In this document: positions 43,583-52,078 of the stretch, one piece after another
Position numbering within the stretch: position 1 is the stretch's first letter
Layout: each line of letters starts with the position of its first letter
Origin: CAUYXS01 sp965248495
Lineage (GTDB): Bacteria; Chloroflexota; Dehalococcoidia; Lucifugimonadales; Australimonadaceae
Assembly (NCBI GenBank): GCA_965248495.1
Contig: CBDFJL010000003.1
Span: 744,001 to 808,000 of the forward strand
Direction: 5' to 3'
DNA length: 64,000 bases
Notes under the pieces: generated by a model
What the model was told of the DNA's origin: nothing
The model's input: the letters and a program-made list of their open reading frames with translations, nothing else
The model's database searches: none
Translations under genes and position numbers: made by a program

Positions 43583-44152
43583 CTAGGTCTCGGCCCCTTC
43601 GGTTTGGTTCGCGGCCTGCTCGGTTCCGGCGGCGCGCGCGGCCGCGGTCGCGGCCCGCTTCGCCAGCGCGTCTTTCGCCACGTTCTTCTCGGGGTTTACC
43701 GCCTGCCAGCTGGTCTCCGCCATGTACTTGCGCCCCTGCGAGAGCAGCAGACCGAGGTCCGACCGAGCGCCGTTACGAGCAAAGCTCGAGAGCTCGTGCT
43801 CGTGTGTCATCTCGATGGCGTCGAAGGCGCACACGTCGACGCAGATGCCGCACAGGATGCAACGGTTGAGGTTGATCTCGAAGGTCTCGATGATCTTCCG
43901 GCGGTGGCTGTCCCCCGACTCGGCCTTGGGGTTGTCCTGCATCTGCGCCGACATGCACTGCGTGGGGCACTCACGAATGCATACCATGCACCCGGTGCAG
44001 AACGGCTCGTCCGCGGTCTCGTCCCATAGCAGCGCGGGGAAGCCCATGAACCGGTCCTGCACCGGCAGGTGCTGGTCGGGATAGTGCGCGGTCACCGGCT
44101 TTCGAAATAGCCAGCGCAGCGTCGTCACAAGTCCTTTGAGCCCCGATAGCAT
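43583..44152 (-). CDS. nuoI: NADH-quinone oxidoreductase subunit I
   Basis: A 189-residue peripheral-arm subunit with two [4Fe-4S] clusters (N6a/N6b): CTGCMVCIRECP and CILCGICVDVCAFDAIEM. It carries electrons towards NuoB. The C-terminal tail is Ala/Glu rich. It lies 10 bp after nuoH. Confidence 0.96.
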   Translation of the reverse strand: MLSGLKGLVTTLRWLFRKPVTAHYPDQHLPVQDRFMGFPALLWDETADEPFCTGCMVCIRECPTQCMSAQMQDNPKAESGDSHRRKIIETFEINLNRCILCGICVDVCAFDAIEMTHEHELSSFARNGARSDLGLLLSQGRKYMAETSWQAVNPEKNVAKDALAKRAATAAARAAGTEQAANQTEGAET

Positions 44153-44162
44153 GCGTTTCCCC

Positions 44163-45323
44163 CTAGCCCGCCGTGGCCTCAGCCTGCGGAGCGTCCGGCG
44201 TCGGTACCGAGCGAGCTCGGTGAGCGATCGCCTGGCGCGCGTAGCGGCGGGCGCGCTCCATGGCGGGCTCGCGTTGCAGGCGCAGCTGTAGGTAGCCGGG
44301 CACCGCGAGCGCGGCCGCCGACACCAACGTCAGCGACCACACCGGCCAGCCGTAGAACTGCTGGACCGACGCCGCGACCACCGCCGCGAAGGATAGCGGG
44401 ATGAGCAGCTTCCAGCCGAGCCCCATGAGCTGGTCGATGCGGAGGCGTGGGTACGTGCCCCGGATCCAGAAGATGACGAGGACGACGGCGTAGGTCTTGC
44501 CCAGCAGCAGCGCCACCGCGGCGACGCTCGGCAGCTCGGCGAAGGGCCAGCGCCAGCCGCCGAGGAACAGCAGCGCGGTCAGCAGGGCGATGACGAAGGT
44601 GTTGATGTACTCGGCCAGGAAGAACACGGCCCAATGGGCCCCGCTGTACTCGACGAAGGGCCCACCCACGACCTCGGACTCGGCGAAGTAGATGTCGAAG
44701 GGCGTCCGACCGACCTCGGCGATTCCGGCGATGAGGAACACCACCAGCGCCAGAGGTAGCACGGCGGCGTAGGGCACGGTCTCCTGGGCATCGACGATCT
44801 CAACGAAGTTCAGACTGCGGGCGAGGATCGCCACGCTGAGCAGCGCCATGATGATCGGGATCTCGTAAGAGACCAGCTGCGCGGCCGAGCGGAAGCCGCC
44901 CAGCACCGCGTACTTGCTCGCGGAGCTCCAGCCGGCCAGCACCAGGCCCACGATGCTGAGCACCGAGAACGCGATGAAGAAGAAGAGGCCCAGCTCGAGG
45001 TCGCGGACCACCACCTCGCGCGCGAACGGGATGGTCAGCCACACCACAAAGCCCGGGACGAACACGAGCAGCGGAGCGACGTAGAAGATGGCGCGCGCAG
45101 ACGGCCCGGGCGAGACGTCCTCTTTCAGCAGCAGCTTCAATGCATCGGCGACCGCCTGGAGCAGACCAAACGGGCCGACCCGCGTCGGGCCGACCCGGCC
45201 CTGGAGCCGGCCCAGGAACTTGCGCTCCAGCCAGACGAGCGACAGCGTGACGCCCATCAGACCGTTGAACAGCGCGAACAGCCCGATGAAGATGAATAGG
45301 ATGTCGCGGCCTTCGACGCTCAC
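44163..45323 (-). CDS. nuoH: NADH-quinone oxidoreductase subunit H
   Basis: A 386-residue eight-helix membrane subunit forming part of the quinone site. Typical features are ERKFLGRLQGRVGPTRVGPFGLLQ, the acidic funnel segment FDIYFAESEVVGGPFVEYSG, and the FWIRGTYPRLRIDQLMGLGWK loop. The start is GTG at 45323 overlapping the nuoD stop. The C-terminal tail is longer and more Ala/Arg rich than usual. Confidence 0.96.
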   Translation of the reverse strand: MSVEGRDILFIFIGLFALFNGLMGVTLSLVWLERKFLGRLQGRVGPTRVGPFGLLQAVADALKLLLKEDVSPGPSARAIFYVAPLLVFVPGFVVWLTIPFAREVVVRDLELGLFFFIAFSVLSIVGLVLAGWSSASKYAVLGGFRSAAQLVSYEIPIIMALLSVAILARSLNFVEIVDAQETVPYAAVLPLALVVFLIAGIAEVGRTPFDIYFAESEVVGGPFVEYSGAHWAVFFLAEYINTFVIALLTALLFLGGWRWPFAELPSVAAVALLLGKTYAVVLVIFWIRGTYPRLRIDQLMGLGWKLLIPLSFAAVVAASVQQFYGWPVWSLTLVSAAALAVPGYLQLRLQREPAMERARRYARQAIAHRARSVPTPDAPQAEATAG

Positions 45324-46432
45324 CGGTCCACCTCGCCAAGGACGATGTCCAGCGAGCCAAGGATGGCCACGGCGTCGGCGACGTAGGCGTCGCGCAGCAT
45401 CGGCTCCAGCGCCACGAGGTTGCAGAAGGACGGCGGCCGCACCTTGACCCGGTACGGCTTATCGGTCCCGTCGCTGACCAAGAACACACCGATGTCTCCG
45501 CGCGGGTTCTCGGCGTGGACGTACACCTCACCCTTTGGCGGCCGCGCGATGCGCCTCCCCACCGCCATGGTCGGTCCCTCGGGCAGCTGGACCATCGCCT
45601 GCTCGATGATGTCGAGCGACTCGTAACACTCGCGCAAGCGCACCCAGTAGCGGTCCCAGCAGTCGCCGAACTCGCCGACGGGCACGTTGAAGTTGAAGCG
45701 GTCGTAGACCTCGTAGGTGTCGTCCTTGCGCACGTCGTACGCGACCCCGCTGCCGCGCAGGCAGGGCCCCGTGAGCCCGGTGCTGATGGCCGTCGCGGCG
45801 TCGATGACCCCGATGCCGCGCGTGCGTGCCAGGTAGACCTCGTTGAACGTGAGGAGCCGGTCAACTTCGTCGAGGCCGCTTCGCAGGTCTGCCACGACGG
45901 CCCGGACGCGGCTCGGGAAGTCGGACGGCACGTCCTCCTTGAGCCCGCCGATGCGGAAGTAGTTGTGCATCATGCGGGCGCCGGTGACGTGCTCGAACAG
46001 GTTCTGGATGCGCTCGCGGTCGCGGAACGTGTACATGACCGGGGTCATGGCGCCCACGTCGAGGGCGTAGGTGCCGATGAACAGAAGGTGGCTGGCGACC
46101 CGGTTGAGCTCGGCCAGGACCACGCGCAGATACTGCGCGCGCTCCGGCACCTCCAGGCTCATGAGCCGCTCAACGGCGCGGACGAAGACGTGCTCGTTGT
46201 TGAGATTGGAGACGTAGTCGAGGCGGTCGAACAGCGTGACAACCTGGCCGTAGGACTCGTTCTCGCTGATCTTCTCGGAGCCGCGATGCAGGTAGCCGAT
46301 GTGTGAGCGGCACCCGACGATGCGCTCGCCGTCGAGGGACAGCACCATGCGGAACACGCCGTGGGTCGCTGGGTGCTGCGGCCCCATGTTCAGCATCATG
46401 TCGACGGTGTCGACCTGCGGGTCAGTGGTCAT
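45320..46432 (-). CDS. nuoD: NADH-quinone oxidoreductase subunit D
   Basis: A 370-residue 49-kDa-type subunit of the quinone-binding module. It has the MLNMGPQHPATHGVFR opening, HIGYLHRGSEKI, the catalytic region SHLLFIGTYALDVGAMT and a C-terminus ending LGEVDR. It is separate from nuoC rather than fused. ATG at 46432 was chosen by comparison with the usual MTTDP-like start; a further in-frame ATG lies at 46471. No nuoE, nuoF or nuoG follows, and nuoH comes next. Confidence 0.95.
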   Translation of the reverse strand: MTTDPQVDTVDMMLNMGPQHPATHGVFRMVLSLDGERIVGCRSHIGYLHRGSEKISENESYGQVVTLFDRLDYVSNLNNEHVFVRAVERLMSLEVPERAQYLRVVLAELNRVASHLLFIGTYALDVGAMTPVMYTFRDRERIQNLFEHVTGARMMHNYFRIGGLKEDVPSDFPSRVRAVVADLRSGLDEVDRLLTFNEVYLARTRGIGVIDAATAISTGLTGPCLRGSGVAYDVRKDDTYEVYDRFNFNVPVGEFGDCWDRYWVRLRECYESLDIIEQAMVQLPEGPTMAVGRRIARPPKGEVYVHAENPRGDIGVFLVSDGTDKPYRVKVRPPSFCNLVALEPMLRDAYVADAVAILGSLDIVLGEVDR

Positions 46433-46440
46433 GGGGAATT

Positions 46441-46650
46441 CTACTCGTACCTCGTTATTCCCTGAGCCCAAACGTCGAACTTGCGCCAGGACACCTTATG
46501 TCCGCGCTGGTGATTCGCGGGTACCCAAACGAGAGACCCATTACTTACTTTCAGCGTGCCGAATTTCGACCCGTCGCGAAATACCTCGAACTCCACGTCG
46601 GCCCTCCCCAACTGCCGCTCGGGGATGCTGAAATTGACCTTATGAGCCAT
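46441..46650 (-). CDS. Small conserved protein inserted in the nuo operon
   Basis: A 69-residue protein between nuoC and nuoD. It starts MAHKVNFSIPERQLG and contains VFRDGSKFGTLKVSNGSLVWVP and a Trp/Lys-rich end. I recall similar small proteins of unknown function scattered in diverse bacteria. It is not a complex I subunit. By hand count the gene is about 56% GC, below its neighbours, and it has a good ribosome binding site (GAGAGG) before the ATG. It looks like an acquired cargo gene that uses the nuo transcript. Confidence 0.75.
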   Translation of the reverse strand: MAHKVNFSIPERQLGRADVEFEVFRDGSKFGTLKVSNGSLVWVPANHQRGHKVSWRKFDVWAQGITRYE

Positions 46651-46665
46651 GTATGCACCTCTCTC

Positions 46666-47244
46666 TTAGTACTCGTCGTAGTCGTGCATCGGAAATGACT
46701 TCAGGCCAGGGTGCCCTTCGAAGCCCTCGTACAGAAGCAACGGTGCCAGGTCATCGTTGCCGTTGAAGCGCACGCCGAAGAGGTCGTGGGCCTCGCGCTC
46801 GTACCAGGCCGCCGCCTCCCAAAGCGGCGTGATCGTCGCCACGGCGGCATCGTCGGCCGGCAGGTCGACCTTGATGATCGCTTTGCGGTCGCCGGCGATG
46901 GAGAACAGCACGTAGTTCAGCTCGATGCGCTCGATGTAGTCAACGGCGAGCAGGCAGTGGAGCATGTCCATGGCCAGCGTCGCGTCGTCGCGGCAGTGCT
47001 GGGCGACGGCGGGGAGTGCGGTAGGGGCGACACGCACCCACGGGATGTCGTCGCGGCCGCCAGCCTCCAATGCCCGATTGCCGACGACCGCCGCCAGCGT
47101 CTTGGCGGTGGCCTCGCCCTTGGCGTTCAGGACCTCCTCGGCCACCTCGATGGGTGGGCCCCGGTGGGCCGCTGGGCGGGGTGCCTCGGCGTCGCCGGCC
47201 GGGGTTGCGCCGGACTCAGGCTGGGGTGGCTGCTCTTCAGCCAC
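46666..47244 (-). CDS. nuoC: NADH-quinone oxidoreductase subunit C
   Basis: About 192 residues (30-kDa subunit). The core ends in the signature WYEREAHDLFGVRFNGN and the GHPGLKSFPM segment. The first ~45 residues are a Pro/Ala/Glu-rich extension not needed for the fold. Three in-frame GTG codons (47256, 47250, 47244) could start it; 47244 is preferred because GAGGG lies 5 nt upstream. It overlaps the end of nuoB. Confidence 0.93.
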   Translation of the reverse strand: MAEEQPPQPESGATPAGDAEAPRPAAHRGPPIEVAEEVLNAKGEATAKTLAAVVGNRALEAGGRDDIPWVRVAPTALPAVAQHCRDDATLAMDMLHCLLAVDYIERIELNYVLFSIAGDRKAIIKVDLPADDAAVATITPLWEAAAWYEREAHDLFGVRFNGNDDLAPLLLYEGFEGHPGLKSFPMHDYDEY

Positions 47245-47878
47245 GGGCACCCTCACGGGCGTCGCGCTTAATCTTCTGCTGGAGCTTGATGATGCCGTCC
47301 ATTAGCGCCTCGGGGCGGGGCGGGCATCCGGGGACGTAGACATCGACCGGGATGATGTGGTCCACCCCCATGACGACGCTGTAGGAGCGGTAGTAGGGCC
47401 CCCCGTTGGTGGCACAGCTGCCCATGGCAATGACCCACTTCGGGTCCGGCATCTGCTCGTACAGCAGGCGGATAGGCTCCGCCATCTTCTTGACTACGGT
47501 GCCGGCCACGATCATGACGTCGGACTGGCGAGGCGAGGGCCAGGTCACGACCCCGAAGCGGTCCAGGTCGTGGTGCGCCAGGTGCGTCGAGATCATCTCG
47601 ATGGCACAGCAGGCGAGCCCGAAGGTCAGCGTCCAGAGCGAGTTGCTCCTGGCGAGCGCCGCGATCTGGTCGAAAGTCGTGGTGATGACTCCGGGCGCAC
47701 CGGACAGGGCGTTGGGCGCTGGCGAGTTGCCCTTCCCCGTCGACACGGAGCCGCCCTCCGCCGTCTCGAAGAAGCGGCCCTCCTTCGGGCGGTCCCACTT
47801 CTCGGGGACGAATAGCGGAACGGGCTGCGCCGACAGGGGGACCGGCTGCTCTTGTCCTGGCTCAGACGGAGGATTCAT
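47237..47878 (-). CDS. nuoB: NADH-quinone oxidoreductase subunit B
   Basis: A 213-residue subunit carrying the terminal [4Fe-4S] cluster N2 that passes electrons to quinone. Cluster ligands are in GLACCAIEM, GSCATNGGPY and VPGCPPRPE. An N-terminal extension of about 65 residues rich in Pro/Glu/Gly precedes the conserved core (TTTFDQIAALARSNSLW). ATG at 47878 overlaps the nuoA stop (ATGA), so translation is coupled. Confidence 0.96.
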   Translation of the reverse strand: MNPPSEPGQEQPVPLSAQPVPLFVPEKWDRPKEGRFFETAEGGSVSTGKGNSPAPNALSGAPGVITTTFDQIAALARSNSLWTLTFGLACCAIEMISTHLAHHDLDRFGVVTWPSPRQSDVMIVAGTVVKKMAEPIRLLYEQMPDPKWVIAMGSCATNGGPYYRSYSVVMGVDHIIPVDVYVPGCPPRPEALMDGIIKLQQKIKRDAREGARG

Positions 47879-48249
47879 CGCCACTCCAGCACGCCCTTGC
47901 GCCACGCATATGCGACCCCGAACAGCAGGATGCCGATGAACAGCATCATCGCGTAGAAGACATAGGACGCCGTCTCCATGAAGACGAGGGCCCACGGGAA
48001 GAGGAAGACCGCCTCGACGTCGAAGATCAGGAACAGGATCGCGAAGATGTAGTAGCGGACGTTGAACTGCGAGCGGCCCATCGGGCTCGGCAGGATGCCG
48101 GACTCGTAGGGGATGGCCTTCTCGGCCGACGGACGGTGCGGGGCGAGGAGGCGCGAGGCCATGAACATGAGGCCGATGGCACCGAATCCAAGAACGACCG
48201 CCAGGACGATTGCGGTCCAGTCCGTCGCGTAGCCTGCTGGGGGTGGCAT
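47875..48249 (-). CDS. nuoA: NADH-quinone oxidoreductase subunit A
   Basis: A 124-residue three-helix membrane subunit and first gene of the nuo operon. It has the conserved loop EKAIPYESGILPSPMGRSQFNVRYY (the Cys of this loop in other species is Ile here) and the FLIFDVEAVFLFPWA helix with its acidic pair. ATG at 48249 is preceded by GAGAGG. Confidence 0.95.
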   Translation of the reverse strand: MPPPAGYATDWTAIVLAVVLGFGAIGLMFMASRLLAPHRPSAEKAIPYESGILPSPMGRSQFNVRYYIFAILFLIFDVEAVFLFPWALVFMETASYVFYAMMLFIGILLFGVAYAWRKGVLEWR

Positions 48250-48272
48250 CCGACCTCTCAGGGCTGTGGGGA

Positions 48273-48325
48273 GGGCCTCGGCGAGGCCCGCGGGGACAGT
48301 ACCATCAGGCCTGCGAGAGCGTCAA
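48273..48325 (-). promoter_or_regulatory. Promoter and 5' hairpin of the nuo operon
   Basis: On the minus strand TTGACG (48320-48325), an 18-bp spacer and TACTGT (48296-48301) preceded by TGG form an extended -10 promoter. The predicted start, near 48289, coincides with a perfect 7-bp hairpin (48273-48289) that would cap the mRNA 5' end and could stabilise this long transcript. Confidence 0.5.
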
Positions 48326-48373
48326 CGACGCCGCGCGATGGGTTCCGCCGGGCTGGGACGAGAGAAGCCGGAA

Positions 48374-49561
48374 TCAGGCGTCGAGGGCCATGATCGTGCC
48401 GAGGTCCTTGTCCCCGCGCCCGCTCAGGTTGATCAGGATCGACTGGTCGGGACCCAGCGACGGCGCGAGTGTGTCGACGACGTAGGCAATGGCGTGCGCG
48501 GACTCGAGGGCGGGGATGATTCCCTCGACCCGGCTGAGGAGCCGCAGGGCGGCGACCGCCTCGTCGTCGGTGACGCTGACATAGGTGGCGCGCTCGCTAT
48601 CTTTGAGCCACGCATGCTCGGGGCCAACGCCCGGGTAGTCGAGGCCCGCCGAAATGCTGTGCGTGGGCAATACCTGGCCTTCGGGCGTCTGAAGCAGGTA
48701 GGACATGGCGCCGTGGAGGACTCCGAGCCTCCCTTCGCTCAGGCTGGCGGCGTGGTGGCCCGTCTCGACTCCCTCGCCCGCCGCTTCGACGCCGATCAGG
48801 CTGACGCCCTCGTCGCCGACGAAGGGATGGAAGATGCCGATGGCGTTGGAGCCCCCTCCGACGCAGGCGACCACGTGGTCGGGGAGCCGGCCGGTCGCGT
48901 CGAGCATCTGCGCGCGCGCCTCACGGCCAATCACCAGCTGGAAGTCGCGCACCAGCATGGGGTAGGGGTGCGGGCCCACCGCACTGCCGATCAGGAAATG
49001 CGTGTCGGCGACGTCGGTGACCCAGGCGCGGATGGCCTCGCTGACGGCCTCTTTCAGCGTCTTGCTGCCGGCGTTCACCGGGTGGAGCTCGGCCCCGAGG
49101 AGCCGCATACGGAAGACGTTGGGCTCCTGGCGGCGCATGTCCTCGGTGCCCATGAACACGGTGCACTCCAGGCCGAGCATCGCGCAGGCGGTGGCCGAGG
49201 CGACGCCGTGCTGGCCGGCCCCCGTGTCAGCGACGACGCGGCGCTTGCCCATGCGCTTGGCCAGCAGCGCCTGCCCCATGGCGTTGTTCATCTTGTGGGC
49301 ACCGGTGTGGCACAGGTCCTCGCGCTTGAGGTAGACCTGCGCTCCGCCGGCGTGTGCGGTCAGTCCCTTTGCGTGATAGATCGCCGTGGGGCGCCCTACG
49401 AAGTCGTGGAGCAGGCCATCCAGCTCGGCTTGGAACGCTGGGTCCGCCTTCGCCTCGAGGTACGCGGCCTCCAGTTCAGCCAGCGCTCCCATGACCGTCT
49501 CGGGGACGTACTGGCCGCCGTACTGGCCGAAACGGCCTCGCTCGTCGGGTACCGTGGTCAC
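48374..49561 (-). CDS. trpB: Tryptophan synthase beta chain
   Basis: A 395-residue PLP enzyme joining indole and serine to make tryptophan. The PLP lysine is Lys90 in HTGAHKMNNA; the Glu in LECTVFMGTED and the Gly-rich CVGGGSNAIG loop are present. Length is normal for TrpB1. The start is GTG at 49561, preceded by GGAGGAG and overlapping the trpF stop. trpA is not in the window and does not follow trpB here, unlike many trp operons. Confidence 0.96.
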   Translation of the reverse strand: MTTVPDERGRFGQYGGQYVPETVMGALAELEAAYLEAKADPAFQAELDGLLHDFVGRPTAIYHAKGLTAHAGGAQVYLKREDLCHTGAHKMNNAMGQALLAKRMGKRRVVADTGAGQHGVASATACAMLGLECTVFMGTEDMRRQEPNVFRMRLLGAELHPVNAGSKTLKEAVSEAIRAWVTDVADTHFLIGSAVGPHPYPMLVRDFQLVIGREARAQMLDATGRLPDHVVACVGGGSNAIGIFHPFVGDEGVSLIGVEAAGEGVETGHHAASLSEGRLGVLHGAMSYLLQTPEGQVLPTHSISAGLDYPGVGPEHAWLKDSERATYVSVTDDEAVAALRLLSRVEGIIPALESAHAIAYVVDTLAPSLGPDQSILINLSGRGDKDLGTIMALDA

Positions 49562-50268
49562 GCGCTCCTCCTTGGAAGAAAGCGGCGCAGCCCCCTGCGA
49601 CTCGCCGCCTTGTCCGCGGCCCGGACGGCCTCCACGAACGCGCGAACCTTCGCGGGATCCTTCGCGCCGTCGGTCTCGATGCCGCTCGAGGTGCTGACAC
49701 CCCATGGCTTCACGGTGGCTACCGCCTCGCCGACGTTGTCGGGCGTCAGGCCGCCGGCCAGCCCGAACGCGAACGCCTCGGCGAGGCCCCCGGCCAACTC
49801 CCAATCGAAGCGTCGCCCCGTCCCCCCGTAGGCGCCTGCTGGCTGTGCGTCGAGCTCGATGCGATGGCCCGCCATGATGTGACGCTGGGCGAGCACCATG
49901 ATCTTGGGGAGCTGGGCGGAGACGGGCACGTCGGGATTGACGCCGACGACCCGAAAGACGGGGACCGTCATCTCGGCGCAGTAGGCCATGCCCTCGTCGG
50001 CGCAGAGCTGGACGGCGTCGAGGCCGAGCCGTGCGACGAAGTCGTTGACCTCGTCCGCCGGCTGGTCGCCAAACAGGCCGACGATCTGTGGGCACGGGGT
50101 CGAGCCGAGGGCGTCGCGGAACTCGCGCATCAGCGGCTCGGCGCGCTCCGCGGTCAAGGTGCGCTTCAGGCCGGGGACGAAGACCAGGCCGATGGCGTCC
50201 GAGCCCGCGTCGGCAGCGGCGAGCATGGGCTCCACGGTCGTGAAGCCGCAGATCTTGACGTGCGTCAT
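49558..50268 (-). CDS. trpF: Phosphoribosylanthranilate isomerase
   Basis: A 236-residue TIM-barrel enzyme of the third trp step. It has the catalytic Cys in VKICGFT near the N-terminus, DAIGLVFVPGLKRTLT, GLDAVQLCADE, and the phosphate-binding LAGGLTPDNV and GVSTSSGIE, where Asp is usually seen in place of the first Thr. ATG at 50268 overlaps the trpC stop. Confidence 0.92.
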   Translation of the reverse strand: MTHVKICGFTTVEPMLAAADAGSDAIGLVFVPGLKRTLTAERAEPLMREFRDALGSTPCPQIVGLFGDQPADEVNDFVARLGLDAVQLCADEGMAYCAEMTVPVFRVVGVNPDVPVSAQLPKIMVLAQRHIMAGHRIELDAQPAGAYGGTGRRFDWELAGGLAEAFAFGLAGGLTPDNVGEAVATVKPWGVSTSSGIETDGAKDPAKVRAFVEAVRAADKAASRRGLRRFLPRRSA

Positions 50269-51059
50269 ACGCTCGCCAGCTCGCGGACCTTGGTGGCCGT
50301 GTCCCCGGCCGTTACGAGGGCCTCGCCAACCAGGACCGCGTTGATGCCGGCAGCCTTCAGCGGCCTGATGTCGTCCGCGCTGTGAATGCCGCTCTCGGCC
50401 ACGATCACCTTGCCCCGCGGGATGAGTGGGCGCAGGCGAAGGGACAGCGAGGTGTCGACCTCGAACGTCTTGAGGTTGCGGTGGTTGATGCCGATGACCT
50501 CCGCGTCGGCTTTCAGCGCCGTCTCCAGCTCGGCTTCGTTGTGGACCTCCACCAGCGGCTGGACCCAGACCGACTGCGCGGCGGCAATGAGCTCGCTCAG
50601 CAGCGACGGCTCCAGCATGGCGACGATGAGCAGCGCGGCATCCGCGCCCCAGGCGCGCGCCTCCACGAGTTGGTACGGGTCGTAGAGGAAGTCCTTGCGG
50701 AGCACGGGCAGCGACAGGGGCGACACGGCGGCCTTTACTGCCGCGAGGTGCTCGAGGCTGCCCTGGAAGTGGTCGGCCTCGGTCAGCACGGAGATCGCCG
50801 CAGCGCCGTTCTCGGCGTAGAACGTGGAGAGGCCGACCGGGTCGTAGTTCTCGGCCATGACGCCGCGCGAGGGCGAGGCCTTCTTCACCTCGGCGATGAG
50901 GCGCACCGTGTCGCCCCACAGCGCGCCCGAGAAGTTGAGCGGCAGCGGGGCGGTCTTGGCCCGCGCCTCCATCTCGGCGAGGGGCACCTCGCGCTTGTGG
51001 CGGTCCACCTCCACGCGTTTGTGCTCCAGAATCTTGTCGAGAATCGTTCCGGTGGTCAT
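50265..51059 (-). CDS. trpC: Indole-3-glycerol phosphate synthase
   Basis: A 264-residue TIM-barrel enzyme. The family motifs are present: LIAEVKKASPSRGVM with the catalytic Lys, LRKDFLYDPYQLVEAR, EVIGINHRNLKTFEVD and VAESGIHSADDIRPLKAAG. It closes the indole ring in tryptophan synthesis. It lies 5 bp after trpD and overlaps trpF by 4 bp. Confidence 0.96.
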   Translation of the reverse strand: MTTGTILDKILEHKRVEVDRHKREVPLAEMEARAKTAPLPLNFSGALWGDTVRLIAEVKKASPSRGVMAENYDPVGLSTFYAENGAAAISVLTEADHFQGSLEHLAAVKAAVSPLSLPVLRKDFLYDPYQLVEARAWGADAALLIVAMLEPSLLSELIAAAQSVWVQPLVEVHNEAELETALKADAEVIGINHRNLKTFEVDTSLSLRLRPLIPRGKVIVAESGIHSADDIRPLKAAGINAVLVGEALVTAGDTATKVRELASV

Positions 51060-51064
51060 GGCGT

Positions 51065-52078
51065 TTACTCCAGTGTCTGGCTAAGCACCGCGAGCTCGCC
51101 GACCTTGGCCGCGGCCGCACCGCTGTCGATGTGCTCGCGGGCCAGGGCGACGCCCGCCCGAATGTCGGCGCAACGCCCCGTGACCGCGAAGGCCGCGCCC
51201 GCGCTCAGCAGCACGATGTCCTTGCGCGGCGATGCGGTCGGGGCCAGCGCCTCATGGAACATGGCCACGTGGTCGTCTGCCGTCGCCGGCTGGAGGTCAG
51301 CGACTTGAGCGCGAGAGATGCCGGCGTCCTCCGGGCTGATGGTGAACGGACGCACCTTCGCACCCGCGACCTCCCAGACGCTCGTTGTCGTTGTCGTGGT
51401 TATCTCGTCCATGCCGTCGTCGCCCGCGGTCACCCACGAGCGCTTGGTGCCAAGGATGGCGAGGACACGCGCGATCTTCTCGGCGGCACCGGCGTTGGCG
51501 GCGCCGATGAGCTGGTACTGGGCGCCTGCAGGGTTCGTCAGCGGGCCGAGGATGTTGAACACGGTGCGCACGCCCAGCTCGCGCCGCACGGGCGCGGCGT
51601 GTCGGGTCGCGGGGTGGAATGCCGGAGCGAACATGAAGCCGAGGCCGGCCTCGTCGATGCAGCGCTCCACGCCCTTGGGGCTGAGCTGCATCTTCACGCC
51701 CAGCGCCTCCAGTAGGTCGGCGCTGCCCATTATGCCGGACATCGCCCGGTTGCCGTGCTTGGCGACCTTGATGCCCGCCGCGGCCACGACGAAGGATGCG
51801 GCTGTCGAGACGTTGAAGGGCCCGACGCTGTCGCCGCCGGTGCCTACGATGTCGAGCACGTCGCCGTCCGGCTCGACCCGCGAGGCGTTTTCGCGCATGA
51901 CCGATGCCATGCCGGCCATCTCCTCGGCCGTCTCGCCGTTCATGCGCAGCGCCACGAGGTACGCCGCGATCTGCGCGGGCGTCGCCTCGCCCGCCATGAT
52001 CTCCCGCGTCGCGTCGGCCGCCTCAGCCTGGCTGAGCGAGGCGCCGCCGACGAGCTTGGCGATGGCGTCGGTGATCAT
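51065..52078 (-). CDS. trpD: Anthranilate phosphoribosyltransferase
   Basis: A 337-residue enzyme transferring phosphoribosyl to anthranilate. It has the PRPP-binding DIVGTGGDSVGPFNVSTAAS (the family consensus is GTGGDxxxTFNIST, so Pro replaces Thr), KHGNRAMSGIMGSADLLEALG, and the DDGMDEI acidic motif. ATG at 52078 overlaps the trpG stop (ATGA). Confidence 0.95.
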   Translation of the reverse strand: MITDAIAKLVGGASLSQAEAADATREIMAGEATPAQIAAYLVALRMNGETAEEMAGMASVMRENASRVEPDGDVLDIVGTGGDSVGPFNVSTAASFVVAAAGIKVAKHGNRAMSGIMGSADLLEALGVKMQLSPKGVERCIDEAGLGFMFAPAFHPATRHAAPVRRELGVRTVFNILGPLTNPAGAQYQLIGAANAGAAEKIARVLAILGTKRSWVTAGDDGMDEITTTTTTSVWEVAGAKVRPFTISPEDAGISRAQVADLQPATADDHVAMFHEALAPTASPRKDIVLLSAGAAFAVTGRCADIRAGVALAREHIDSGAAAAKVGELAVLSQTLE

